From the NCBI RefSeq assembly GCF_037975245.1, contig NC_092566.1, forward strand, positions 7,358,001-7,422,000: DNA of 64,000 nt. Reading direction: 5' to 3'. The position numbers and the translations under genes are program-made. The stretch comes from Apostichopus japonicus (Eukaryota > Echinodermata > Holothuroidea > Aspidochirotida > Stichopodidae). Shown here piece after piece: positions 1 through 12,800 of this stretch. Each line of letters starts with the position of its first letter. Positions within the stretch are counted from its first letter, which is position 1. The notes beneath the pieces were generated by a model. That model did not search any database, was not told the DNA's origin, and saw only the letters and a program-made list of their open reading frames with translations.

Positions 1-289
1 GTCATACTATTATTGTCACATCTGTCACAGCCTTTGCCCCCTCCCCCACCCACCCGTGACTATCACGTTAGACACTTGGAATGATATATTTCTTTGTCTT
101 TGTGTGTTGTTACTTTTTAAAATTTGCCTATTAGGAATAACAGCTAAGAAGATTTTAATACGAGATATAACAATGATTATTATATTTTCAAGTTTGTCTA
201 AGTCTCACTTAACCAATATCCAATGATTCCAACATCTTATGTCGTTGCTATCCATCCAGTGTAGATTCCTAGGGTCAAAGGTTACTCAC

Positions 290-373
290 CAAAGGGCATA
301 TCTCCAGGTACTGTGCTAAAACCATCTGGAGGTGGGGCTGAATGTTGCTGGGGTGGAGCTGACTGTTGTTGTT
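290..373 (-). CDS. ANK: Ankyrin exon 32: Gln/Pro-rich exon, last one in window
   Basis: 84 bp, two bases in, one base out (GTGAGT donor). The acceptor used is CTAACAG; a nearer CAACAG would give a TAG stop in frame. It encodes QQQQSAPPQQHSAPPPDGFS, then TVPGDMPFG. It continues the SAPP repeats of exon 31. The donor shows at least one more exon lies to the left of position 1, with the real stop codon and 3' UTR. Confidence 0.78.
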
Positions 374-1232
374 CTGTTAGGACCAAAAAAATATGTAAAT
401 ATATATAGGAAACCCCCTCTCATTCCACAGACAGAATAGTGAATTAACAGAGGTCAAAGGTCAATCGATTTTTTATATGAGGATACAAACTAAAGGAGCT
501 CGACACAGTTACAATGTAAGTAAGTAATAGATATTTATGTTTATTCTTATTTTTCAACGATTCTTAACGTTTATCTCTCATGAAACAACCAAATACACGT
601 CATTCATGAGAATCTAACAGTCCAGAGTTGAGGACGTCTACTTTTCATGGAACCATTGTCTGTCAATGATTACTTTGAAAGGCTGCCATGAAAAAAAATA
701 TTACAGCTACAATTGTGAGGATTAACGACATTTTGTTTAGGTGCATTATTCTTACTACATGAATATATATTCTCTTCCATAATACATGCTAGTGTTTTAC
801 CTGAAAGAAATATTCTGATGCTCAGATGTTGTTTACAATAAAAAAAAACTGGATTATTAAGTACCATTGGTTTGGTAAAATTATCTAGACTAGTCTTTAT
901 ACTGTTATCATCATTTTTTTCCCTCTTATGTCAAATAATACTTAAGCAGCTTTGTGTATTAGAAAATAACCACACATTGGTAACCAAATAATAAACAGCT
1001 GCAGCCAAAGAACTTCCCACGACTCTTTCATTCTTTAGTTTTGACATCTCTGTAATTTTGCTCTTCTAAAGCAGTTTTTACATATTACAAAATGACCACA
1101 CATTGGTAACCAGTTAACAATAAACGGCTGCAGCCAATGAACTTTTCACGAACTTTTCACGAACACGACCCTTTCATTTTTTAGTTTTGACATCTCTGTA
1201 ATTCTGCTGCTCCCTAAGTAAGAGACACTCAC
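374..1232 (-). other. Intron between exons 31 and 32
   Basis: AT-rich, with the 126-bp tandem duplication at 949-1,217. No other gene-like feature seen. Confidence 0.75.
949..1217. repeat. Tandem duplication of about 126 bp next to exon 31
   Basis: CCACACATTGGTAACC occurs at about 970 and 1,096, followed in both by an AATAAAC(A/G)GCTGCAGCCAA block and TTTAGTTTTGACATCTCTGT. The second copy also repeats GAACTTTTCAC internally. The second copy ends about 10 bases from the intronic side of the exon 31 donor. Confidence 0.9.
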
Positions 1233-1877
1233 GTGGTTCTACTTGGGCAACAGGAGGTTCATCCCAGAAGTTCTGCAGCTGCTTCTGGTCATCTTCCGTC
1301 AGTTCAAACTTGCGCTGGCTGGATGCTGGGGGAAGCCCCTTCGGTGCCATGTTCTCCTGGACCTTGGGGCCGTCATCTTCCTCTTCCGGCTGCCGCCTCT
1401 GCTCGTCGCCATCCCGGGTGTCCTCTTGCCACAGCTCTTGAAGCTCCTTCTCTCGATCCGGCGTCATCTTGAATCCGGTGGACGCATGTTCACCCGGATT
1501 GAAGTTGATGAGTAGACTCCCGCTGCCGGCATCAGGTGCTGGTGGAGCAGACTGATCCTGTAGGCTGCTCTCTGGTCTCGGAGCCGACTCCACAAACGTC
1601 GTGGTCGTCCTCGTCTGGCTTGGGGGTGCAGACTCTTCCCGTGGACCAGGGGGTGCAGATTCCACCTTTTCGGCTGGATCAGACGAGATGGGTTTCTCTC
1701 CTGGTTCAGGCCAGTCCATGGCCCAGAGATGCTGCAGCTCCTCTTCATCTTGGGGTGATAATTTTACCTTGGTTGCTTCCTGCTGAGGTGGTGGAGCATG
1801 TTCCGCTAACCTCTGGTCGTCCTCCTCAACACCAGGGCCTGTCGGCTCATCTTCACCTGGTTCATCTGCAGCAGGTT
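1233..1877 (-). CDS. ANK: Ankyrin exon 31: C-terminal exon with three Leu-Trp motifs
   Basis: 645 bp, two bases in, one base out (GTGAGT donor; ATTTTACAG acceptor). About 215 residues. Three copies of an 18-residue motif occur at 1,720-1,764, 1,426-1,473 and 1,261-1,308: KLSPQDEEELQHLW, KMTPDREKELQELW and ELTEDDQKQLQNFW. Between the first two lie four SAPP/SAPR phrases (VESAPPGP, EESAPPSQ, VESAPRPE, DQSAPPAP). The rest is acidic. No known domain is recognised. The motif looks like a short amphipathic helix ending in Trp, a typical peptide-ligand design (inference). This exon is clearly GC-richer than its introns. Confidence 0.87.
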
Positions 1878-2037
1878 CTGTAAAATTATCAGAGGAAAAA
1901 AAATTATGTCTCAATTCAAAGAGGTGATCGTGAAAAAAGTGGTGTCAGAAATTCTGCTATCAACTGAACAAAAGGAGAAATACATATCTTTCAAAATGAT
2001 TTCCTTTTGTCTAAAACTTACTCCCGTAATTTCTTAC

Positions 2038-2161
2038 CTCCTTCACCGACCTCGTTCAACAGATCGGCCATTTCTTGAACAGCTGCTGGGTCCATTTTTG
2101 GTCGACTCTCCTCGTCGGGGCTCTTTCTGAACGAAACATCGAAGGATTCATCCACAGGAGG
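2038..2161 (-). CDS. ANK: Ankyrin exon 30: C-terminal exon, helical motif copy
   Basis: 124 bp, phase 0 in and one base out (GTAAGA donor, CCTCACAG acceptor). It encodes PPVDESFDVSFRKSPDEESR, then PKMDPAAVQEMADLLNEVGE. The phase-0 start fits directly to the giant exon donor, to exon 28 or to exon 26. The stretch at 2,051-2,098 (KMDPAAVQEMADLLNEV) aligns with three copies of a Leu-Trp motif in exon 31. The one-base end phase means exons 30 to 32 are not freely skippable. Confidence 0.85.
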
Positions 2162-5100
2162 CTGTGAGGAAACATAAATGTTTCAAGAATGAAACAACTG
2201 AATTTTACGCCACAATTTTTTATAGGCAGAAATCAAATGCAACTTTGCCAAAAAAAAAAAAAACCAGCCAGAGCATAATTTTTGTTTTTAGAGCTAAGAA
2301 AGCATTTATATGATGGAACTTTGGGGGTGCTATTGAAAGCATGTGAAAGTTGGAAAAAAAGGATATGTATGGAAAGTTTCAGTCTTTCCATAAATTTTGA
2401 TTTTGGATCAAGTGATGAAAAGAATTTAAGGGAAGATTCCATCAACCTTGTAAACCAATTTTTAAGCAGTTTGTGTAAAAGAAAATCATGATTGAACATG
2501 TCAAACACTTTAAATTAAAAAAAAAAAACAATATTCTAATAGAAAACAATTTAAACCACAATGCACTGCATCCGAAACACCCACAAACTCAAAACCCACA
2601 CACACTCACACCTTTCTCATACTTCAATCTAAGCACCATACACAAGGGAGCATTGGTGCACACAGAAAGGGTGACAACAAAAACCTGCACATGGTTACAG
2701 CGGTGGGATGTGAAATAAAAAAAAAAGAAGAAGAAAAAAAAAAGACACAAGCACACCAAGATGAGGAAGAGACAGAAAAAAAGTCAAAATAATTATAAAA
2801 ATGCAGAAAAAGGTGATACTGTCATGATATCCAGCTGAAAGATAAAAAAACAAAAACAATATTTATTGTCAAAAGCTGCAAAAAATGGAGACATGTATCC
2901 TTACTGTGGTGGTTAGTTTCAAAAGATGGGTACATTTTTTTTTTGGTTACAGCATGCAAGGAGGGGTATGACCTGTATCGTTTGGCTTACAGTCGACATG
3001 AAAGCAATGGAGGCTGGACTTGTAAGCACGTTTTCACATCCCTTTCAACCTACAAGTTTAAATCACCAAAAAATGAAAATAACTTAATTGGTGACTTTTT
3101 TTATGACTTCTTTCTAATCCTAAGGAGAATCACGGCTACCCGACACAGCTACCTCCACCTGGTTCATTAAATATTAATTAAAAATCTGGTATTATGTCAG
3201 AATAAAGCATCAATAAAAAATAAAAAAAAACTTTCTTATTAATTTCTTTGGTTGTTAGGTCAATAGAGGAAAAGATGAAATATAAACAAAAGGGTGTTTC
3301 TACTCACAAAGAGGAACATAACTTAAAGATCTTAGACAGCAATCACACTAAATTTTACCTGTTAATTATCTAACAATAAATAATTCTGCACACATCACAG
3401 AAGAGAGGATTTTAATGTGCAGGCCTCCCACTCACCCATACCTTCCTCCCCACACCTCCCCCTCCCACCTACATCTCCACACCTTCCTCACCACTCCTAA
3501 CCCATTCCTCCAATGTCTAATACAGAATCTGCAACATGTACTGGTGGGCTAAATTACTGTACCTATATTGAAGTTTTCCACATCATTTTGTGTTTATCAA
3601 TAAATTACCTTCTTAAAAAAAAGTTTCTTTCCAATTGTGAGCCCTAATAAGAGACTAGTTCAACTTTATTTCTGTTGTTGTATAAACCTTAATCCTACCA
3701 TAATCTTGTCGAAAGAGTTTGCGATACAAAATTCAAGCAGTTTATATGAATATTCAACACTGAATAACTTACCATTGTCAAGTCCTCATTATATAGACTA
3801 TGATGCCGCTTGGTGTGCTATGAGCAAGCAAAAAAGTTTTTTTTTTCTTTTTTTGAAAAAAAAATAAAACATTGAACTATAAAGAGACCACTTTTGTCAC
3901 GACAATCCACGAGGACTTTCGTCCTTTTGCAAAAAAAAAACCGAGAGAATAAACAGAGAGTGACAAAATGCAATCGGTATTCCTTCCGTTGATCGCTTTG
4001 CCATATTTGTTTTCGTGGCACACAAGGGGCACAGAAGCATGCAGCTTAAATAATGGAAACAAAATCAAAAACAAAGCAGCAAAATACCTCAGTCCCTTGC
4101 CGTTCAGAAATGAAAGCCTGGAAAAGAAAAATCGAATCAAACGTTTACCGACAAAACATTTTTTTTGTTTTTAAAAAGAACTGGAAAATAAAATTTTGTG
4201 AAGCAAAGCCCACGGCCATGAATTTTTCATTTTGTAGTAACATATATGAAAGCTTTCCAATATGGCTATTTTTAAGCCCTTCTTATGGGATGCACTTTTG
4301 TTTTGTATTTTAAACAATTGTGTATTAATTAATTGGATCAACAATATCTTTCTTTGAAAATCTTTGCCTGTGAACAATTCAACGATTTCAAACGCAGGGT
4401 CTGATTTGCAAACAAATTTGTTTCTTCGCTTGAATAATTTACAACGAAAAGAAAGAATCTTTTGTACTAGTATTCCCAGAAATGTTGAAATATTTTTTCC
4501 AAAAGGGGACAGTTTCAAACAGGGCTCCAGAATTATATAAAGGATAAAATGCAAATTCTTTGTAAAGGTTAGTTTAGGCAATGACAGCAGCTTATCTAAT
4601 GGAAACCTTTCTGTTAAGACTAAGAAGCACATCATAGCAAACTTTCTTTTTCTCCTTCTTCATATGACATCTGTATTAAATGAACTCTATGCAAGCTTTA
4701 CTCTGCAAAAATACCTTTCAATTTATGATTTTAGTCGGATACTTACAAATTTTGGCTGAAGAATTCAACAGTACAAAGCAAAACAGTGTACAATAAGCAT
4801 GCAACAAGTTCAACAATAGTTGTACATACTATGATTACATAAGACTGGGGTGGGGTTGGATGTGGATAAGGGGAGGGGGATGGGAGGTATTATAAGTATG
4901 ATGGTAAGTCTAACATATCTACTGTATTAATAGCTGCCATGTTGGGATATCAACTTGCAGCCACTTATTCAAGTACTCCTTCAAACCTTCCGAGCATTGA
5001 AGACCAAAATGGTTAAACTGTTAAAATATGGCAAAGAACCCTTTTATTGAGCTATGTCTTTAAAACCTTTTTTTTTCAAGGAATTGCTCAACAATTTTAC

Positions 5101-6887
5101 CGTTAATTTTTCATCCTTTTAAAACTTCTCAAAGCTTTCAAGCTTTGTGTGGTTTAACACTGAATATGTTTAATGCTATGAATCCACGTCATCCACTTTT
5201 GACAGTTTGTCAGGAAGTCTGGAAAGATTCAGTTTCTTCTCAGATGAAGACCTCTTTAATTCAAAAAGGACCGGCAATTGAATTTACCGTAAAAACCATT
5301 CAGACATTCCAATAAACAATACACACAGCAGATTGTTTTGATAGACCAGTGTTTGTGGTAATTCTTGTTATTTCAAAGTGATGTTGGGCACAAGTTAGAG
5401 GCACAACTAAATGATCAAGAATATTGAAAACCTACATTGCTCTTTTACCAGCGAGGATATTCTTTTGAGTTGTTCAACACAAAATAGTCTCATTTACAAC
5501 GACTGAGTAGTTCATATCTGAGTTTAGGAAAACCTTTCTTTTTCAACCCATGGTTCTCTTTTTTTTTAAAACTTTTTCAAAACTGAGCCAACATTTTCAT
5601 TGGACTCACTGAAAGCTCTTGAAAGGAGCATACACGACTTCCAATAAATTGCCTGTGCACTGGGTAACCCCGAAAGGGAATTTTAAGTCATCATCGATAT
5701 TTTAAGAGAGAACAGTCTAGAAAGAGTTCAAACTCAGTTTTCAACAGGTACTTATCTTAGTGAAGCATTCTGCAATGTTAGAGGGTCATAAATTAAGATC
5801 ACTGGACATGATATTTTTTTTTGTGCTTTTGAACTAAGCAGATTTAACATTGAAAAGGATGAACTGGTATGATATAATGAAGGAGAAGGGGTACAGTATC
5901 GAACACACAAGGACTTTTCAGACCAGAAATGTTTTGTTTTTTAATACTGAGGAATATGTATGATGAGATGTGGAACCGATACGACAAGGGTTATAGGACA
6001 AATCTAGCAGGCCACGGGAATTTGTGTCGTCTTTTTCCAACAACAGCATTGAAATGTCACAGAAATAATGTTAGCTTTAGATTTGATGTATTTTTTCTGA
6101 TACAATAATTAAACGAACAGAACTTCAGTGATTTACAAAATCACATCTTGTCAGGAATGGAATGCAATATCAAATTCAGTAAAGCTGGGGTTTTTTCCCC
6201 TTCTTTCTATTTTAACTGACCATTTTAGGTTATGACATTCTTGAGTTTACATATCAGCATGGACAACGAAGTAACCCTCTGACTGGAACATCTATACAGA
6301 TCTAGCTGCTTTGATGAACAAATGACAGTTTCCTAAATTTGATAGACTTTTTCTGATGTGAGATTTTCTACTTTCTTTTCTGTTTTTTGCAAACTATTGG
6401 TCAACTATGTCAAATACAAAATTTGAAGCCATCTGCAAAATGTTTTTGATTAATTTTCATGTTGAGTAATGGTTGATGTAAGATTTCACTTACCAGTCAC
6501 ATTATATAAAATAGCATGAAGATGATAAATTTGGGGAGTGGGGGGGGGGCGGGTTATGAAGGAAGATTTGCAACTTTAATTGACATGTTTACAATAACAC
6601 TGAATCTACATATGAGCTTGCAATAATTGCAATCCAAATAAAACTGCAAAATGAACACACCAAAAATTATTTAAAATAATAGATAAATAAATAAATAATA
6701 AAAATCAAAAGGAAACTACATATAAGCATTTCACAGTTTTATGAGCAAGCACATCAAGTCCTGCAAAGCTGCTTTTTGTTTTTGTTTTGTTTTGTTGATT
6801 CCATGCGACTACATGCAACAATGTTTTGACTATGCCAAGTCAAGCAGGCATTCAAGCTTCACAGTGATGACTGACAGCTGTGAATAC
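2162..6887 (-). other. Intron between giant exon and exon 30
   Basis: About 4.7 kb, AT-rich, with A/T runs (2,521-2,528, 2,719-2,743, 3,838-3,865), TAAA repeats near 6,680-6,705 and a G-run at 6,541-6,549. Two weak micro-exon candidates on the minus strand: 2,820-2,834 (15 bp, LDIMT, strong pyrimidine tract) and 4,747-4,755 (9 bp, PKF, GTAAGT donor). A minus-strand AATAAA occurs at 5,043-5,048 and could serve transcripts that stop at 6,852. No other coding signal. Confidence 0.65.
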
Positions 6888-9800
6888 CTCTGAAACGGTT
6901 GGTTCTGTCATTGCTCTCTGTTCTCTAGTGACCACGTAAGTGTGGTGGACGATCGTCGTGGTTCCTCCTTCATGGCCCAGAGGTACAGCTACTGGTTTTG
7001 TTGGGCTGTCTACATCATCATGATCATCTCCTTCATCCATAGCTTCAGATTCTTCTGTCTTCTTCAATATATCTGGAACCTTTCCTTCTTCTTCTTCTTG
7101 AGGAGTTTTGATGTCTGCATCGGCTGTTTCCACTTCCTCAGGTGCTTTCGGTTTGACGATGGAATCAACCAGTTCATCTCCATCTAAGACTTGAACCTCA
7201 GATGTAACGGCTGATGATCCGTACACTGTTCTCGTCGTGGTTATTGTTGTCATTGATGTTTGTTCCCCGGAGGCTAAGTCTCCACTGGAGTCTCTCCCCT
7301 CAGTCCTTTCATCCTCAATGGAATCCACTCCCTCCTGTGTATCAGTTGCCTCTTTATCTTCATCTTCTGGTGAACCCTGAAATTCCACAGCAGATTTCGG
7401 TTTGACGATGGAATCAACCAGTTCATCTCCATCTAAGACTTGACCCTCAGATGTAACGGCTGATGATCTGTACACTGTTCTTGTCGTGGTTATTGTTGTC
7501 ATTGATGTTTGTTCCCCGGAGGCTAAGTCTCCACTGGAGTCTCTCTCCTCAGTCCTTTCATTCTCAATGGAATCCACTCCCTCCTGTGTATCAGTTGCCT
7601 CTTTATCTTCATCTTCTGGTGAACCCTGAAATTCCACAGCAGATTTCGGTTTGACAATGGAATCAACCAGTTCATCTCCATCTAAGACTTGACCCTCAGA
7701 TGTAACGGCTGATGATCCGTACACTGTTCTCGTCGTGGTTATTGTTGTCATTGATGTTTGTTCCCCGGAGGCTAAGTCTCCACTGGAGTCTATCCTCTCA
7801 GTCCTTTCATCCTCAATGGAATCCACTCCCTCCTGTGTATCAGTTGCCTCTTTATCTTCATCTTCTGGTGAACCCTGAAATTCCACAGCAGATTTCGGTT
7901 TGACGATGGAATCAACCAGTTCATCTCCATCTAAGACTTGACCCTCAGATGTAACGGCTGATGATCCATACACTGTTCTGGTCGTGGTTATTGTTGTCAT
8001 TGATGTTTGTTCCCTGGAGGCTAAGTCTCCACTGGAGTCTATCCTCTCAGTCCTTTCATCCTCAATGGAATCCACTCCCTCCTGTGTATCAGTTGCCTCT
8101 TTATCTTCATCTTCTGGTGAACCCTGAAATTCCACAGCAGATTTCGGTTTGACGATGGAATCAACCAGTTCATCTCCATCTAAGACTTGACCCTCAGATG
8201 TAACGGCTGATGATCCATACACTGTTCTGGTCGTGGTTATTGTTGTCATTGATGTTTGTTCCCCGGAGGCTAAGTCTCCACTGGAGTCTCTCCCCTCAGT
8301 CCTTTCATCCTCAATGGAATCCACTCCCTCCTGTGTATCAGTTGCCTCTTTATCTTCATCTTCTGGTGAACCCTGAAATTCCACAGCAGATTTCGGTTTG
8401 ACAATGGAATCAACCAGTTCATCTCCATCTAAGACTTGAACCTCAGATGTAACGGCTGATGATCCGTACACTGTTCTCGTCGTGGTTATTGTTGTCATTG
8501 ATGTTTGTTCCCCGGAGGCTAAGTCTCCACTGGAGTCTATCCTCTCAGTCCTTTCATCCTCAATGGAATCCACTCCCTCCTGTGTATCAGTTGCCTCTTT
8601 ATCTTCATCTTCTGGTGAACCCTGAAATTCCACAGCAGATTTCGGTTTGACGATGGAATCAACCAGTTCATCTCCATCTAAGACTTGACCCTCAGATGTA
8701 ACGGCTGATGATCTGTACACTGTTCTCGTCGTGGTTATTGTTGTCATTGATGTTTGTTCCCCGGAGGCTAAGTCTCCACTGGAGTCTCTCCTCTCAGTCC
8801 TTTCATCTTCAATGGAATCCACTCCCTCCTGTGTATCAGTTGCCTCTTTATCTTCATCTTCTGGTGAACCCTGAAATTCCACAGCAGATGCAGAGTCACC
8901 GTCACCAAGTTCAATGTCTGCAGTATTATCTTCCTCTTGGGCAGATGCCTCCGTAGAGAACACTTCAGTCGATTGCAACTCCTCGCTAGTGCTTTGTTCT
9001 GCGTCATCTCTTTGATAATCCGTGCTCTGCACAGCAGACAGCACTCCAATGGTTATAGCCTCTGCCATTAATCTTTGGTCTTCTTCCCTTCTCTGTTCAT
9101 CCGTCTCTGGGACATCCGCATTGGCTTGTTCTCCTTGAGGTTCGACATCATCGCTGACACGCTCCTCCAGAGATTCATCCTGTGGTTGTTCGTGGGTAGG
9201 TTCATCTCGCTGCTCTTGTTCTTGAGGAAGATCAGCCACTACACTAGCAGCAGGTTGAGCGAGTAATCTAGGATCATAATAATCTGACTCTGTAGGACCA
9301 TCTACATACACTGCATCATCTGGTTCCGTGGTGCCGTCCTGTTCTTCCGGTACTTCCTCTGTTAAATTCTCATGTGGTTCAGACTCTGCAGCAGCCACTT
9401 CATCTGCCCCACCTACAACAGGTTGGTCACGTTCGGATTCGTAAATACCAGCCAACGGGGATTCTGGGATGCTATCTGGGGTATCCGGAAGTTCCTGGAT
9501 TTCAGGTGTCTGAACACTTTCCACTTGTGGTGATGGACTTTGGTCTAAATTTAAGTCTGTTGGCACAGAGATTCTTTCCTCAACCTTTGTGACTACGCGA
9601 GTGGTCTGTTCAGTAACAGTCCAATCAGCATCGCTCCTGACATGCTGGACGTTTGGTGCGACCACAGTTGTTGATGAGTATACGTACCTTTCATGAGATA
9701 CACCTTCTTCTCCATCATCCACATAGGGATGAACAGGAGGTTCAGGCAAGTCCATTTCAACATCATCTTCTGGACTTATTTCAGGCACTTCCACTTCCAC

Positions 9801-12800
9801 ATCTGCATCCGGAACATGGATGTCACTGACTGGTTGTTGATGGTCTTGATCTTGGAAGTATGTTGAAAATTCCTCATGCTCTGTGATGTCAGCTATTTCT
9901 GGGGTCTTGGGGCGATCAGTAAGATCTTTTGGTTCAGAATCTAAGCATACCTGAGACTCTAGAATAATGGATTGTTCTAGCAATTCGTCATGAATAATTT
10001 CCGGTTCGTCTTGCTCTTCCGATGGTCCGCTATCATCTGTCGGCTGCTCCCCAGATGTGATTTGTTGTTCTGTATGTAAGGTGCGAGTTGTCTCTGTATG
10101 ACTGACTATTGTGCCGTCAGCGATTTGAGTACTGGTAACTGAGATTTTGCTAGTGACATGTACACCGTCTGGCCGTTGCTCTTCCTCCTCTGCAAATTCC
10201 TCACGTTCATCCATAGACACATCACTCTCCTCCGTGAAAGGATCTGGTTCAACCATAAGACCATCCTCATCTATTTCTGTATCATCCTTTGGTTGGACAT
10301 ATTCTGATGTGGGATCTACTCTGATCTCCGGCATATACTCTCCTTCTTCTGAGCTGACATCCTCTTCATCTTCCATATTGTCTTCTTCGTCATCGACATT
10401 CCATTCTGGTCCAGAAAGGACCTCTCCCTGTCCCACAGGTTGTGCCTCTTGTTTCTCCTCATCCTGCAACAATTCTTGACTTGCACCATCGTCAGCTTTC
10501 AGAGTATCCATTTTAAAGTCCACTTTTACTTCACCATCTTCCACTACTTTCCTTTCTTCATGGACAAGTGTTCCACCACTTGTGGTTATCTCTGTGTGTA
10601 CTCTGACTTCTGTTTTTTGGGTATAGTGATCACTAGATGAAGGAATGGTTTCGTAATCCTTTGATGTATCATCTTGAGCGAAGACATCAATTTCTTCATC
10701 TGGAGTCATTTCTGTTTTGATGTTTTCTTCCACAGCCTCCATCTCAATTTCTATCTCTTCTTCAACAGGCACCGATTCCTCCATTCTTTCAACTTCTTTG
10801 GATTGAATGGCTTCATCTGCCTCTGGATGAGTCTCATCTGAAGGCATCTCAGACATTTTAAACTGTTCCTCTACTTGCATAATTGGAGATGCATCATCAT
10901 CATGTTTGGGAGTCACTTCCTCTTCAAAGTTGTCTCCCTGTAAAGTTTCTCCTGAAGGTTCACCAAAGTCTTCTGTTTTGTCAATTAGTTCTTCATCTTT
11001 AAAAACTTTCACTTCTGTGTGTTCATCCACAATTCCCCCAGATGATATTACTTGTTTTGTTGTAACTACAGTGCGTACAGTTTCTGAACGGACCACAGAA
11101 CTGCTCTCCTCCTGTGTGTCAGATGTTTCTTCTTCTGGTTCTTCAGGAATATTCTGGAGTTCTTCAAAATATCTTGTTTGCTCATACGTATCCTCAGGCA
11201 CTTGTTCTTCAATTTGGAAATCCTCTTCTCGACCATCATCATCTCTTGTTATATCTGGCTCCTGTGGAAACTCATCCTGACATTCTTCTTCAGTGTCAGA
11301 TTTGACATCAACTTCATGGCTTGCAGGAAGCCCTTGATGCTGCTCTTGTTCTTTTGTAGGGGATTGATCTTCATACATCTCATCTTTGGGTCGTACTTCC
11401 TCATCCAGATGTTGCTGACTTGGTTCTGGTACAGTCTCTTCAAGAACTTCCTCTTGTTCATCAGAAGGCATGTCCTTTGATTCATCTTCCTCAACTAGAT
11501 CTTGCTCTTCACCGATAATCTCCTCCTCTTCTTGCTTTTTCTTTTCCTCAAGATTTGGTTTCTCTTCTTTTGGTGGATGTTGCTCAAAGTCAACTTCTTC
11601 ATGAAGTGAAACTACTGTTCTCTCCTCGTGGATTGTTACGACAGACACTACATCTTTGTCAAATTCATCATTTTCAAGTGGTTCCAAATCTTCTTTTACA
11701 GTTTCAGTTGGACAAGGTTCCTCTGGTTCTCTTTCCCTATCCTGATCCACAGGAATACTTTCATCCTCAAATGTACTGGTCGTTTGGATGACTTCCACAA
11801 CTGTCTCTTGCGTAGTAGTTTGTGGGATATCATGCTTTTCTTCTTTGTCCACCTCTGCCTCAATATCTTTCAATTCTTCTATTGTGTCAACTTCTCGTTC
11901 TATTGATATGTCATCTTTCTCAGCCTCCCTAGAAACATTTAACTCTTCACCTTCAACATCATTTCCCACTTTGAATGGTTCATCTTCAAGTACAATTTCT
12001 CCACTCGTAACAACTGCTGGGTGTTCAGTCACAGCCATGTGTCTCTCTTCTAAAGCAGTTTCATCTTTGTCCTCAACCAAATCTTCTGGTTCCCTTTGCT
12101 CATATTCCTCAGCTACTGTGTCACTTGACTGAGGTTCAACAGGCAGTTCTTCCTCCTGTGAGTCTGTGTAATGTTTGTCAGTAGGAAGTGCTTCTTCAGG
12201 TTTTCTCTTTTCTTCTTCCACAATCACATCCCCTTCTTCCTTTATCTCATCTTTCTCACTAACCTTTTCATCTTGCGGTTCCACAGGTTGCTCATCTTCC
12301 TTAACTTCTCTTATGTGACATTCAGCATCAGGTTGCTCTTGTTCTGATTCCTCCTTTTCTTCTTCCACGACCACATCATCTACTTCCTTTAGATCACCAT
12401 AATCAGCTACAATTTCAACAGGTAGCTCCTCCTTCAGCTGTTCTTTGTGAATTTCTTCTGCAGTAACTGCAGAACCCTCTTGTGCTGGTTCCCTCTTTTC
12501 TTGAGGTTCAACAGGTTCTTCCTCTTCCTTGGGCTGTATGTCACTTTCTTGTTGAATTTTCTCAGGTTGCTCTTGTTCTGGTTCTACATCATCAACCAAG
12601 ACAGGCTGCTCTAGCTCATCTTCAAATTCAACATGTTGTTCTTCCTCCTTAGAACCTTCCACCTGAATCTCATCTTCAATTGCAGAAGGTTGCTCTGTTT
12701 CTGGTTTCCTGTCATCATGAACAACAAGTGTGGTTTTTTCTGCATAAACATGAACAGAAGTAGCTTCTCCAATAGGTTGACTTTCCATGGATGGTTCATC

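Noticed and set aside
355-362. Nearer acceptor for exon 32 (CAACAG/TCAGC)
   Set aside because: In the phase required by exon 31 it reads into TAG. The upstream CTAACAG acceptor keeps an open frame.
1233-1883. Plus-strand ORFs of 79-115 residues opposite exon 31
   Set aside because: Antisense shadows of a GC-rich coding exon. The minus-strand frame has splice sites and internal motif repeats.
6480-6500. GTAAGT-like donor on the minus strand near 6,490
   Set aside because: No AG acceptor lies within a sensible distance upstream in an open frame.
7146-8888. Regular repeat array as a CRISPR-like or satellite array
   Set aside because: Units are 249 bp with no spacers, lie inside a 7.8-kb open frame and keep the frame in every copy.
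7214-8956. Seven plus-strand ORFs of 63-82 residues spaced by 249 bp
   Set aside because: They are the antisense of the coding repeat in the giant exon. Their regular spacing comes from the 249-bp array.
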